From: Mansonella perstans
Taxonomy: Eukaryota > Nematoda > Chromadorea > Rhabditida > Onchocercidae
Direction of reading: 5' to 3'
Assembly (NCBI GenBank): GCA_037074765.1
Contig: JBAMDO010000054.1
Span: 1-64,000, forward strand
DNA: 64,000 bases
Part shown: positions 24,290-36,600 of the stretch, one piece after another
Layout: each line of letters begins with the position of its first letter
Position numbering within the stretch: position 1 is the first letter of the stretch
Position numbers and translations under genes: made by a program
Notes under the pieces: generated by a model
The model's database searches: none
What the model was told of the DNA's origin: nothing
Seen by the model: only the letters and a program-made list of their open reading frames with translations

Positions 24290-25740
24290 AATCTCAAGTA
24301 CGTGACAGTTTCTTTTGGCTTCATCATCAATAAATTTCTAACTACAAGTCAGTATAATTAACGGGCTAATGGTGATAATGAACTGTGTGATTGATTGGTG
24401 ATGATGCATACATATATAATACAACATATATATAGCATCACAATTTTAAAATTTAATAAGACATGCTTCAGCGACAACAAAACTCTGTTACTGATACCGT
24501 CTCCACTTCGATATCAATCACCAAATTCGTTCAAACCTTAGCAAATAAAGAGAATGTTTAAAATTTACTTCATATACAGGTTAGTTTTCAGAGAAAACGC
24601 AAGTGATAGCTGCAACAATAAGCTAATTTTCAGAATGGGTATCATCAGGAAGCCTACGTTCGGAAATTTTAGTAAAAATGCTATGCCGTTAGAAAACACC
24701 ATATGAAAGAACATCCCCGGTAAAAAACCAATATCCACACCACATCGATAATTCCGTAGGCTTCAAATTCAAACAGGAGAAACTGTTCAAAATGTCAGTA
24801 GGAAAACTGTTTGTAAAAATGAAGCATGATTTATGACCAAATAACATGTTTTAAACTACAACTAGCCCAACAGACAGCTTTATTAGCACAATGAAATCTC
24901 AAAGATATAAGCTCGTTGTTAAATCCGGACTTGAAATATAATTAAACTTCATCACATGAATGGACAGTGCGTACTGTATTCCGAATGTCTTGAAGGCATT
25001 CTAGGGGTACTCTGTGTAAAATATATTCCGCTTCAAATGTACGTAATATATATCAATTTTAAAAACATGCTCGATCTGCGTTCATATTTCCTACCTCCGA
25101 TTTCGAGTAAATTTAATTCCTACAATCAATTCAGATCAGGAATGCAAGATCAGTAAAAAATTGCTCTATCGCAATGAGATCGCGGTGTTATTTCTTTACG
25201 GATAAACACAAGTAGTTTCAGCGAGTAACCTGCAATACAGTAACCTGTTATGTAACTGAGCTTCAAATTGCAAATGTCTATCGTGGTTTTCCACAACAGA
25301 TCCACGACAGTAAAATCAGAAAATTCGACGTGCACACAACCACAGTTCGCTTGAACTGTACCGAAAATAACAAAACGTTAGTAGGTATAACCATAAACGT
25401 CAAGGTTGCGAATTGCAAATCGCCACGTCTATAAAGACGCAAAAGTCAATTTTCCTCGGCACTTTCTTCTCTTTGCCGATCGATTTTATGACGTGGTATT
25501 ATATCATCATGGAACAATCATGATTTTCAATTAATCATGATCTTCAATTAAATCCGCGGATGGATCTTCAGCAAACACTTCATTAAATACCGACAGTACT
25601 TCGCTGACTTCCCCACACCTCCGAATCCTCAAAACTTTCCTCAACACACCCACGAACAAGTCAACGACATAACAATTCAGTGATGCTACTTAGATTTAAC
25701 GCGGCCCGCTATTAGATACCGATGAAGTTGGCAATGAATG
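24290..25740. other. Upstream region of TRABID, no supported gene
   Basis: AT-rich; probably promoter and intergenic sequence. Positions 24405-24440 have TA-rich words. A small open stretch on the minus strand near 25560-25720 reads plausibly as protein (ending ...AEDPSADLIEDHD) but starts after a stop and has no matching donor. Confidence 0.35.
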
Positions 25741-25745
25741 AGGGA

Positions 25746-26343
25746 TTAATTCTTGAGCGGACACAAAGTGAAAGAAGGGTGAGTATCTGAAGTGCGGATA
25801 TCTGGTACCTCCTCGAGAAGACTTGGTAGCCATTCTTCGATTGATGTCATATACTTAGGCTGCTTGCAACTGCTACCAACACTTTCGAAATGACCAAAGT
25901 CATCATTAGCACTTTGACTGGTCATTGTGTCATTGTCTGTTGAGCATCCAGCTTTTGGTTCAAATTCATCAGATCTTCGTTTAGATGTAATTGCTAAAAA
26001 TTATCGGGAAAGGTGTCAACAATTTACACTGTCAGGAGGATTCTGCGTATGTAAAAAAATCTATGATTCATTTTTTGTCATTTTTTTCTCATATTGTTTT
26101 TGTTTCATTGAAATTTTTTACTTCCTACAAACCTATACATATGCTGGCGATGGTGAAAAGTGTGACAGGAAAAGGTGTGATTAAAGATGAAAAAGTGAAT
26201 AAGAAAGCAAAAAACCTACCCATAGTTGAAACTAAGAAATGAAGAAATGATGAAATAACGGCACAACTGTTTATCAATAATATTGCTGAACTAATGAAAT
26301 TTTCACTTCCACTTTCGGCGCTATTCGTCGCAATAATTTCCAT
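25746..26343 (-). CDS. Hypothetical two-exon gene or gene fragment with a DDFGHF motif
   Basis: Exon 26343-26220 (ATG; donor ATGG|GTAGGT) ends in phase 1. Exon 25993-25746 (acceptor AATTTTTAG; stop TAA) starts in the same phase, giving 123 residues. The N-terminal half is Ser/Ala/Ile-rich with a hydrophobic stretch. The second half is acidic and polar, with Asn-Asp-Asp-Phe-Gly-His-Phe-Glu and then a Trp-Leu-Pro-Ser-Leu-Leu-Glu-Glu segment. [DE]FGxF motifs are known to bind the gamma-ear domains of AP-1 and GGA adaptors, so a trafficking role is possible but speculative. The frame stays open upstream of the ATG back to an acceptor-like TTACAG, so more 5' exons may exist. This stretch is less AT-rich and other frames are also open, which lowers confidence. 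Confidence 0.35.
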
Positions 26344-26349
26344 TAAATG

Positions 26350-27590
26350 ATCGTTCCGGGCAAATAGTTGGCTGTAATAGATGAGAGATGAATGCGTTTT
26401 TCTACAACAGCGCAGTTAATCAGCTTGTTTATGCGCATGAATTTCGTGCAACTCTTCACGTGTCTGAAAAGGAGCGAGTGTTCGTTTTGACCAGTTAATG
26501 TTTTTCCGTTCATTTTTTTAAAAATGCCAATGCATCATTAGTTTGAAAGTGATCTTTAAAAGCGGTCGGCAGCGAGCACTCCATTCTTTGTATTCGGAAT
26601 ATATCTGTTCTATCAGCTGTATCGTTTTTTTACGAAATAATGAAGTCATTAAATAAATTGATGGGGATTCGACAAATTAAAACATAAAATAAACCTTGAT
26701 GGATTTTTGGACACTAATATGAGACAAACTCGAAATTTCAGCAGCTAATTAATCATTTACTCATGAATAGTTTCGTTATTATTGTGCTCGATCAATCAGT
26801 GCAATTGAATCCGTCAAAATTTGTCGGTCAAATGGAATCAATGGAATCAAACATTCTAAATAACAGATTGTAAGTTGGCAAAGTGGTAATTCTTTTAGGC
26901 ATTAAATAGCTACCGATATGCTTAGGTGCCTGTAAGTAAGTTTCTGTAAGTTTCCATGTCAGTTTCCTGTAAGTTTCCATGTCATTTACGACATGTCGTT
27001 CATCACTTTATTATTTCTTATGAATTAAAAGTCCGTGTCATTTCCACTTGTCATTTACTATTTTATTATTCCTGTGAATTGAAAAAGTTTTCTTTTGTCA
27101 TACTCGAATTCCAGTACGGCCCGCCGTGTGATCTTTTTGATCAGTTGAATGCTGAGAACTGCCAAAAAATTTTTTAGACGTGCAGTCAGTGGAGTAGAAA
27201 TATATTATTCAAGGATAATAAAACCCAATTCACTGGCAATTAGTGGGTGGGATTTAAGTGTTTGGAAAATCCCCATTTTGATGTATTATTTGAGTAAACA
27301 ATATTTTCATTAAGCGTATCTATTGTCATCCTGGTAACCTATGGAAACTTGGTTCTGACGGATGACTTTGGGCGTTGTACAAAATGTAGGTATGTCAGGA
27401 TTTTTTTGATGCGGTTAAGTCATATTAAGATACCGGTAAGTTTGGAAGTGTCAACTAACGTGATGTATGTATTCTTGCACTTCTACTGAGATGTGACAGC
27501 TCTTAAATTCACTAGTTCCAGGAAATGGGATCCACGTGTTGCGTTTGATTGTGCAATTCCGCATTTCCCAATCTTTACATTTGGGTCATT
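26350..27590. other. Upstream region of DCAF1
   Basis: No supported gene. A 20-bp-scale tandem repeat (CTGTAAGTTTCCATGTCA units) lies at about 26932-26985, and two diverged copies of a roughly 50-bp unit beginning GTCATTT lie at about 26980-27085. This is probably the promoter side of DCAF1. Confidence 0.4.
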
Positions 27591-27595
27591 TCCAG

Positions 27596-27612
27596 ATTAC
27601 TTTTTTATTTAA
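27596..27612 (+). promoter_or_regulatory. Likely trans-splice acceptor and leader of DCAF1
   Basis: TCATTTCCAG ends at 27595, with the ATG at 27613. The codon immediately before the ATG in frame is TAA, so translation cannot start further upstream in this frame. The short leader after a strong acceptor fits spliced-leader addition. Confidence 0.45.
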
Positions 27613-30600
27613 ATGTTTGCTCCGTCACGATCGAACCACGGGACACATGCGACCCATCTATCTCATCCAAGTCAGTCGAGTGCTGCGGGGGAATTGCAAG
27701 CTATTCTCGCTGTTTGGGAAGCTGAAAACGACAATGCCTCATTCAGCGTCAAACCATCTCTGACAAGGTTTCTATCATTTCTTTATTCCTGAAATAATTC
27801 CAAAACACTCGAGTTATTTGGATTAATGGCATTACCTTTTTGAATTTGATCGATTTGGCTGGTTAATTTTGGCAGAATAATTTTGATCCTCCACAAGAAT
27901 GTTATAGACTTTCGGAACTAATAGAAGAAGCAACTGATGAATTTTTGAAGCAAGATCCTGACCCTCTAGATGACCGTCATCCGGCTAAGACGTATCCTTC
28001 ATGCATCCTTGGCCATCTGCTGAAAGTTATCAGTCGCTATGAAGAATTTATGAACAAGGTTGGAAAAAAATTACAGTCATGGTGAACTTTATGAAAATTA
28101 TAGCATCCTTTACCAAATTTGGTTGTAAAACTTTTCAGTCATATGATACAAGTTCGCTTTTTTTTTGTAATTTTATTATTCATTTTGCACGCTACAGTTC
28201 TGAGTTGTGCAGGAACTTTTTTTTAGCTTCTTGTGTCTTACTTGATGTCACGTGACGACATTGAATTGAATATTGCTTCAGCAAGACTGTTGCTCAATCT
28301 TATTCCCGGTTTGGATTCTGCTGTCTTATCCGTAAGTCTTAGTAATTAGCAGTTTATTTTTAGCATTTCTATCTCCTTATGAAAGCAATGTTCAAGATTG
28401 CTTCGGATTTTCCAGGAATCTTGAAAAGTATGCTTAATTAAAGTTGCGAAGTTTTCAGATTTGATCATGTATGGAATGTTTCAGGAACCAGAAGGTTTGA
28501 TACCGCAACTTTACAGATGGGCGGAAAATGATGCAACCAACTGTTACTTAAGGGCATACTCTTTTGGTCTGCTTGCTGCCGCCTTAGATGTAACAAGTGT
28601 TGCAAGTAGTCTTAAAATAGAAAATTCTGCTCTCATTCCTATTGCACTGCGACGTTTGAAGGATTTGTTTGTAAGTTGTTTGCCTACTGACAGCAGTCGT
28701 GTGTCGAAGTTGTGTTTGATAAGTCAAATTCATTTTCTAAGACTGCTGAGACTTGGCGTATGCCCGTTAGTTCGCTATTTATAAGTTTATAGGAACGAAT
28801 GGAAAAGGAGAAACGCGTAACTGCAGAAATATCAGAACCAGATAAAGAAAATAAAGAAGAGAATGTTGAAGATAATGATATATTTGCTGGTGTGTCCAGG
28901 GAAACATTCCAGAATGGTGAAAGGCATTCATTGGTTGGTGTTGGTTGTTTATATTTTTGAAGTACTATATGAGAAATGAGGGAAAGAATAAGCAAAAAGT
29001 GAAATTTGAAAGAAATACAGCTTGTTTATACAGTTTATATTTTGAACCTAGAAACAGTTCCATAGGATTGGAAAGAGGTATCAACAGAATTGATTTCAGT
29101 TCAGCATTATTTGCAGTAACTGACATGAAAAAAACAGAATTAAAATTATTAAAATTTTTTTTTTTCATTGAACTGCATACGGAGAAATCTTAATAGGAAC
29201 AGTGAATATAATTGAAAAAAGTGGAGTATTTTTAAAAAGCTTGATTCGCCTCAGATTTTGAAAGAATGCGGAACAGCGAAGTACGCTGACGAGAAAGCGT
29301 CAGAACCACCCGTCGCATCTGCTACGAGGAGTTTCGCAGAATCTGTATCCTGTGAAGGAATAAAATCCATCTTAAGAATACGGTTTATTTCTGTTTTTTG
29401 AAGTCTTGTGTAAATTTACCTTAAAGCTGTTAAATTTTTCTGTTTTCAAGTTTGTGTTTACTAGTGAAAACAGTTCTAGTGAACCGATTTACGAATCTTC
29501 AGTATCCGAGAGCCTAGACTTGACCGTACCGCCGCGAAAGAAAGTCAAACTAGATAAAGAACAACGTGTAAGTAGTTTTTTATGAAGTTTGCGAAAACTG
29601 TCTTTGTAAATAAATTCTTATTTTCATTCACTTATTCTTATGCCTGAATTTGATTCCTGTTCTTCATGCTAATTCGTATGATTCTCTTGCTGTTAGTCTA
29701 AGCGGTTGGTTTTGATTAGATTTAATGTAATACATTTATTTAGTTTTATATTTCAGGTAAATATTTAAACAAGTATTTTTTACATGATTGGTTTATGGCA
29801 TCGTAAGGTTCATTACATTAATGTGGTTTTTGATTTTTTGTTTTTAGACTCGTATCTCAAACAAGGTATCGCAGTGTTCGTTTACTGAAAGGAAAAGTAA
29901 CAGTCAGTGGGCTGTAATGCAAAAGCGACGTCTTGGAGAATACCGAATCTTCCCTCTAACAACTGTTATGGAACAGCGCTTAATTATTCAGTATCTTACA
30001 CCTGTTGGCGAATATCAAGATGTACTTTATTTACTTTTATCTTGAGATAGTTTATCGAGTATCTCAGTTCTTTTTTTGCTGGGTTTACGGATGATATTGC
30101 TGGTACTGAATTATTATTATTGACGTAACTTAATAGATACTTTAGAATCTGGCATTTTTCTGATCTCAGTGACAGTGTAGCATTCATGCTAGAATGCCAT
30201 GGGCAATAACACTTCAAGCATTTTTTTCAGCTTCTGAAAGAAACCTACGAGAATCGTTCATTGGATCTTGTTCTACGCTATCTGGAGGGTGCTCAAAATC
30301 ACGATAGCCGTCTCATATTTGATGTTTTGAAGGTTCCCTGTAGCTCAATTCGATCAAAATTATCGTTTTTATCGTATCAGTCTGTCAAATGTTAATATGA
30401 GATTTTCGAGAAAAATAGCTTCATAAGTAATTGTGCTTTGTTCTTAATTTTCAGTTAAAAAAAGATTTTCTTGAGTGGTGGTTTGTTTTTAGTATCTTGC
30501 CGGTCTTTTGGTTCACCGCAGACTCGCGCTGGATTTTGTGGCTGCTGGTGGTGTGGATCTTTTGATTCGTATAGAACGTGATTCATTGGCATCAGTTGTT

Positions 30601-33600
30601 GTTGGAACATGTCTATATTATTTGGCTTATAATGCAGATGCAATGGAAGGTGTTTGCCTTTTGCCTGAACAAACTCTTAATGAACTCGTTCAGTGAGTTT
30701 TATATTTCATTCATTAGAATCATCATTAGAACATTACGATGATCTTAGTATTGGTATTGATGTAGTCCATGAATCCCTTTGGCATATTTTATGAGTCACT
30801 GATAAGGCCAGTTTTTAATTCTTCAGGCTAGCTTTTAAGGATTATATGTCAGGATCTAAAGTGCGTACTGAATAAAGATTTTAAGTAAAGAAGTTGATAT
30901 GTTTCACAAGGAAGCGTTAAATCTCCCTTTCTTCAGATTTGGTACATTTAGGCTAATTTAGCGCTATAAGAAAATTGTTTCTCGTGAAATTTAAAATTGT
31001 TTCTAGCTTTGTTTCCAGATATGCGCTGTGGCTTCTAGAGCACAGTTATGAAAGTGGTCGAGCGGGTTCGTCAATGTTTTTTACTCACGCATTCCAATTC
31101 CGACCTCTACTGGAACGATTCGATGATTGTGATGGACCTCGCCGCTTGTTTAATTATGTGAGCATTTTTTTACAATTTGAAGTTGTTTCTGGTTGCAAAT
31201 ATTTGGAGTAACGGCAGTTTTCGATCTTACTTGAAAATCTTTTGGAATGTGAAGTGAAAGTATTCATTTTGTCTCCACTTTCTGATCTACTTTTTTTTAC
31301 AGTGCATATTAAGTTACTTTCCCACTAAATTTATAAGAGAAAAATACTCTCGAAAATGATTTTTCATTTTTTTCTATTTTTCATGACAGATTTCAACTTT
31401 GACCCTCTTGCAAGAAGATTCGGATAACGTTCTTTCTGATGAACATCTCTATACTAGTATGCAGGCTATTCGAAATACCTGCATGGCTTTCAGAAGGTAT
31501 GTTTTTTTAATAAGTAGCTTCCAAAGACTTCGGAGTTCAAAACAATTGTAATTGATAATTGAGTACACAGTAGTTTTCTGCTGTTCATATCAGTTATCTG
31601 GTTCTTTCTATAGGTTATTTTTTGTGATGTTCCAGTTACATGGCTGCTCACATCTTTGTCAAAGTGGAACATCTAAAACGAACACATGTGTCTCGGTTAC
31701 AGTGTCTGAAGGATGTCGTCATTCCTTCCTGTGTTCATGGTTTACCGGCTAATAAGGTTAAATGTTATCATAGTTTTTTTTTTTTTTTTTTAGCAAATAT
31801 TTTACTTGCTCTGCAGTTATCCTGCACTTATCAAGTGGAAGTACTGGTTCGAAAATTCTTTGTTTTTCGTACTTCGTTTCTTTCTTCATAAACTTTGGTT
31901 GCAGGGGATGCATCTTGATGACGAAAATTTGAAAACTTGCGTTTGGATTCTACTGCACACTTTGGGTTTGCATTCATCTTGGCGCCCTGTTGATGAGTTG
32001 AAACGTTTAGGAGTTATCCGCACTATGTATTTCCTTGTTGGTGCAGCTAATTCTTGGAATGGTGGTTCAAAAATTGAAATTCTTAAAATGTCGCTTGATG
32101 TAAGTTCTTTTTATGTTACATATTTCACCTTTCTGTGCATTAAATGCTATCATTCAGTTCATTTGCTGGTTGATTAGGTTTTCTATTGTCATTTGAGTCA
32201 AGTGACGTCTTTTTTTTTGTTTAATTCGCACATCCTATTCAAACACTACTGGAAATGATGCGCAGCAATTTCGGGAAAAAAACCTTTTTTATTTCGCGAT
32301 ACAAAAAAAAATTTTAATTTCTGTTATAATAAGTTACAGTTAAGTTAAAAGAATTTTCCATTCAAGGTTTTGTGGATGTGTTCTGTTGTGCCTCGGATTC
32401 AAATGGATATTTGCGAAAGTACATTGAAAATACGAGAGCAGAATGTTGAATCTATGGGGTAAGCATAAGTTTCTTTAACCAAATTCGCTCGTTGTGGTGT
32501 TAGAGAGTAACGGCGAATGAGATCATCGAAATTTTAGTTGTGTTGGAGTTTTTTTTTTTTCTTTTTTTTGTTAATAATTTCTTTACCTTTGAGTTTCAGA
32601 ATAATTTTGGAATTTAGCGAGGGCGAAATGATAGCAGATTCTGAAGTTCAGTTCGCTGCTCTGAGGGTGATAATAAATTGTGTATGTGCTCCACTGGAAC
32701 GAGTAGGTTTAATTTCTTTGAACATAGGAAGTGTTTTTGGCGATTCAGTATGATTCATTTGTCGTTCTATGAAACAGTTTCTCTAACTTCACGTAATATA
32801 GGTAGAAATTTTCCAAAATTTTTTTAGTTTCTGCAAGAAGGAATACAGGCAGATGCTAACCTACTAGTTGTCGAGGAATAACAAAATTTTTTGACGGGAC
32901 AATCATCTATTTCAGCACAGTGGACGGCTAGCTGTATCGCCTTCAACTAGTGACACTTTAGTGCACATCTCTGATTCACGAATAAGTTGCCGAAGTGTCG
33001 GAACACCCTATAAAATACGAAAACAAAGAAAAGCACAAATGGAGTTTTTTCTGGAAAAAGTATGGAATACTGTTCGAAGAAATAATGGAATTATGGTGAT
33101 TTTTAGTCTTATTATAATCTTCCCCACAGGAAGATAAATCTGTTTTGCATTGTGACTCAAGTCTGAAGCTGGTTTACGTAATATTCAGTTTAACCAAAGA
33201 GATTTTGGATTCTTTTCGTTTTTGGAGCTGTCTAAGTGCAACAAGTTGTTTTGTCACACATATATATGGTTCTAAAGCTCTCTATTTGTGATTGCAACTT
33301 CGAGAACTAAACTTCGGCTTTTGCAGGAGTGATGCCTTGCTATGACTTCTTGAACAGAGAATAAGTTATTTCGAACTGAAAAATAATTCTACTCATTGTT
33401 TGCAAAAAAATAACCACCTGCAAAAAAAAATATTCTTATCTTCATATTTGTTTCGAGTTTTTTTTTTCATGTCTCTATCTCAGCTTCGTATAAACCCGGC
33501 TGATTCATTTTTTTTGTTTATAGATCTTGAAAAAACTGTTGTATACAGAAGCGCCGATCACAGAAGCGGATGCACTTCGCGGAATGGCCTGTCAAGCTCT

Positions 33601-36600
33601 TAATGGCTTAGCACGTTCCGAAAGTGTTCGCCAAATCCTTGAAGTAATGCCGCTGATTGCAGACAGCGAGCTTTGCGGTACATTTATGTGCTGTTTTTTT
33701 CTTTAAAATTTTTTTATACCAGAATATGGAGCGAGTCATTTCTTGTTAATATTTCTTGTCCCAATTTTAGGTCTGATGCGTGAACCTGTTCTACAGGAGC
33801 GGCGTACTGAACATGCCAGATTCTGTGAGCAAGCGCATTTACTGATTGAAAAAATCACCAGAAAACGAATCCATGATTTTCCGAAAGATCTGACGAAAGT
33901 ATGTTCTGCTGATCTTTTTTTTGAACACCGTTATAGTGACAGATGAGGTAAAACTACATGAGGAGGATGCTGTGGTTGTTGTAGTCATGTTTTATTACAG
34001 GAAAAGCTGTGGAAATGGCATATTGTTGCTCATACCAAAGTCGTTTACAATGACAAGGAACTACTACAACTGATACATCAACATCTGATTAAAAAGGGTC
34101 TGCTTAAAACAGCGGATAATTTAAGACAAGAAGCCAGTTTACCTGATATACCTGCAAGTTGTGTCTCCACTCGTCTGTCTTCCATCGGTCCATTGGTAAT
34201 TTCCTTTTTTTTCGACATTGAACTCCAATAATTCTCGGAATCTTCTAGTCTATTATAAGGAAATTTTTCAGCCAAAATATTTCGAGAATACATTTTCTGA
34301 TGTCGACAGCGATATCGTGTCAGGCAAAACTTTAATTCTGAACACTTTGGATGGCAGCAATCGACGTCGAAGAAGTGAGAGGTCGACATCATCTGTCATT
34401 ACGTAAGATTTTAAATCAGAATATCTAGGGTGGAAAGAATCTTTTGATATAGTTGCTTTTAGTTAGTAAAAGGAATTATCTTAAAACTGAATGTTACTTG
34501 CAAAATCCATAAAGTGATGGGAAAGGTTGCAGGCGTCCTGTGTTGCGAATTTGCATTTTATTTAAAGTTTCGCACAACTAAGTGATTAATTTTTAACGAA
34601 GTACCCTTTATTCTTTATTGGGTTTGCACGAATAATGTTTTATTATTAAGTCTTCGATTAAAAAGTGTTTATCAAATGATCATGTTTGAAATAAAACTAT
34701 GAAATGATATGTTTAATTTATACAGATGTTTTGTTAAAGGATAGAACACATGTTAGTTAATGAACAGCGAGACCAAGCGGCTACCTTGATCTCGACACCC
34801 ATATCAAAGTCCACAAAAATGTTGAACATTGCTGGACGTAAGTTTTTTTTAAAGTAAACAATGAATACTTATCATGCTGAAAGTTCCATCTACGATAGGC
34901 GGTGCTGGATATTGTATATTTTTATAGTGGAGACTTTCGAAATATCAAATTTTCTTAATTTCAGTATAAGCTGCATGGCATGGATACGCAAAGAAATTGA
35001 TATTTTTGCCTTGCACTACTTTTATTTACCATATGTCTCTTAGGTCTTCATTGTGATGGAAGCCTGCCAGGGACATCTTTTCTAAGTTACAGTTCAGCAG
35101 ACTTTAGAAAACTGGAGGATATCAATAGCAGTGGAAGTGTCACTAATTCGCAGTTGCCATTGACAATGCCAGTTCCTCCGAAGGATCTTGATGAAATTAT
35201 TACAGATTTTTTCAGGTATTTGATTTAATTTAGTCTCTAAATTTTGAGACAGATAGAGCCGTGAAACAAATTCTAACTTGAACTTATTTTTCAGAAAGCA
35301 GCATTCAACATGTTGTAATCCGGTATCTACATGTCCTCCTTTCTCGCTTTACTAGTATGTTACGTTGAAACTGATTTATGAAGTTTCCCAGAATAATCCA
35401 GTAAGCTATAATTTCTGGCAAGTAGTGATTTATTTCTTTCTAGTAGGAAAATTCCTCGAAGGCTTTTCTTTAATATTTTCATTGCAGTCCACATCACTGT
35501 CCGGAGCCGCAACGCAAACGTTTTGCACCAAAAAATATTGCCAATCGATTTTTAAGTCGTCCGGTAAATTATTTCATTGAAGTGAGATAAAATGAACGCC
35601 TAGTATAAAAGGAAACTCATTTTAAATCATAAAGATGTTTGTAATATTCTCTAGCATTAGATTTATATGAAAATGTCAAATTTGTAAATTTTACTGTTTC
35701 AAATAAAATTTTTGGATCAGACTAGTTTTATGTATTGGATTTTAATCGATTAGACATCTGCGAAGCGATTTCCAGTAGCAATTTCTATGTTTTAGTTTAT
35801 TTCGACTGCTTGGAATCGGGAAAGGTTCAGAGAGGACATTCATTTTGCTTTCAGTCGTTTTCGTCCAGTACGATCTTTTACGGAAAGCGAAGAGACGTTT
35901 ACATGCTGCAGTTTTTCGGTAGTTTTTTTTAGAACTGCGCAGAATTTAGGAGTAAATAGATTCCATTTCCTTATTTTTCATTGCAAGTAAAGAACCACAT
36001 CTTCCTTGTTACTATTCAGAAAATTTTTCTGTCATTTCTTTTCAGATTGATGATGAACACATACTGTTAGGCTCTTATGCTGGTACATTGAACTGGTTTA
36101 ATATACATACTGGTGCCGAGGAATCGAATACCGAGTGCCATCATAGTGCAATTACTGGTATCGAACAATCAAAAGTAATTCACTTTATTGGCGATTTTCA
36201 GTTTGTTATACACTTGGGTATTTAAAACAGAGAATTTTGATTTCTAGTTTTTAACTAAATTTTAATTATCTTTGAGGATGGTTCACTTCTGCTTACTTCA
36301 TCAGCTTTTGTGAAACCACTTTCTTCGCTCTGGCGTATTGGTGAAACCCAAGAACACATGATCAATTTTCCGGACGAATACTTTGTTGAGTTCAATAAAA
36401 CAGTTCAAGATCGTATCATCGGGACGCAGGGGAGTAAAGCAACGGTATTTTTTTTGCTTGAAGACTTCTGGTTACCTTGAAAGGTTATGTTGCAAAAATT
36501 ACAGCAGATGTTGAATTAATTGCAATTCTTTCGAACTGTATAGCTAAAACTCGCTTCAGATTTATGATACAGAAACTGGTCGAGCTGTGGTTCGCTTTTT

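Noticed and set aside
28945..29193. 82-codon plus-strand frame and overlapping minus-strand frame
   Set aside because: They lie in a DCAF1 intron (28934-29254) and have no splice support.
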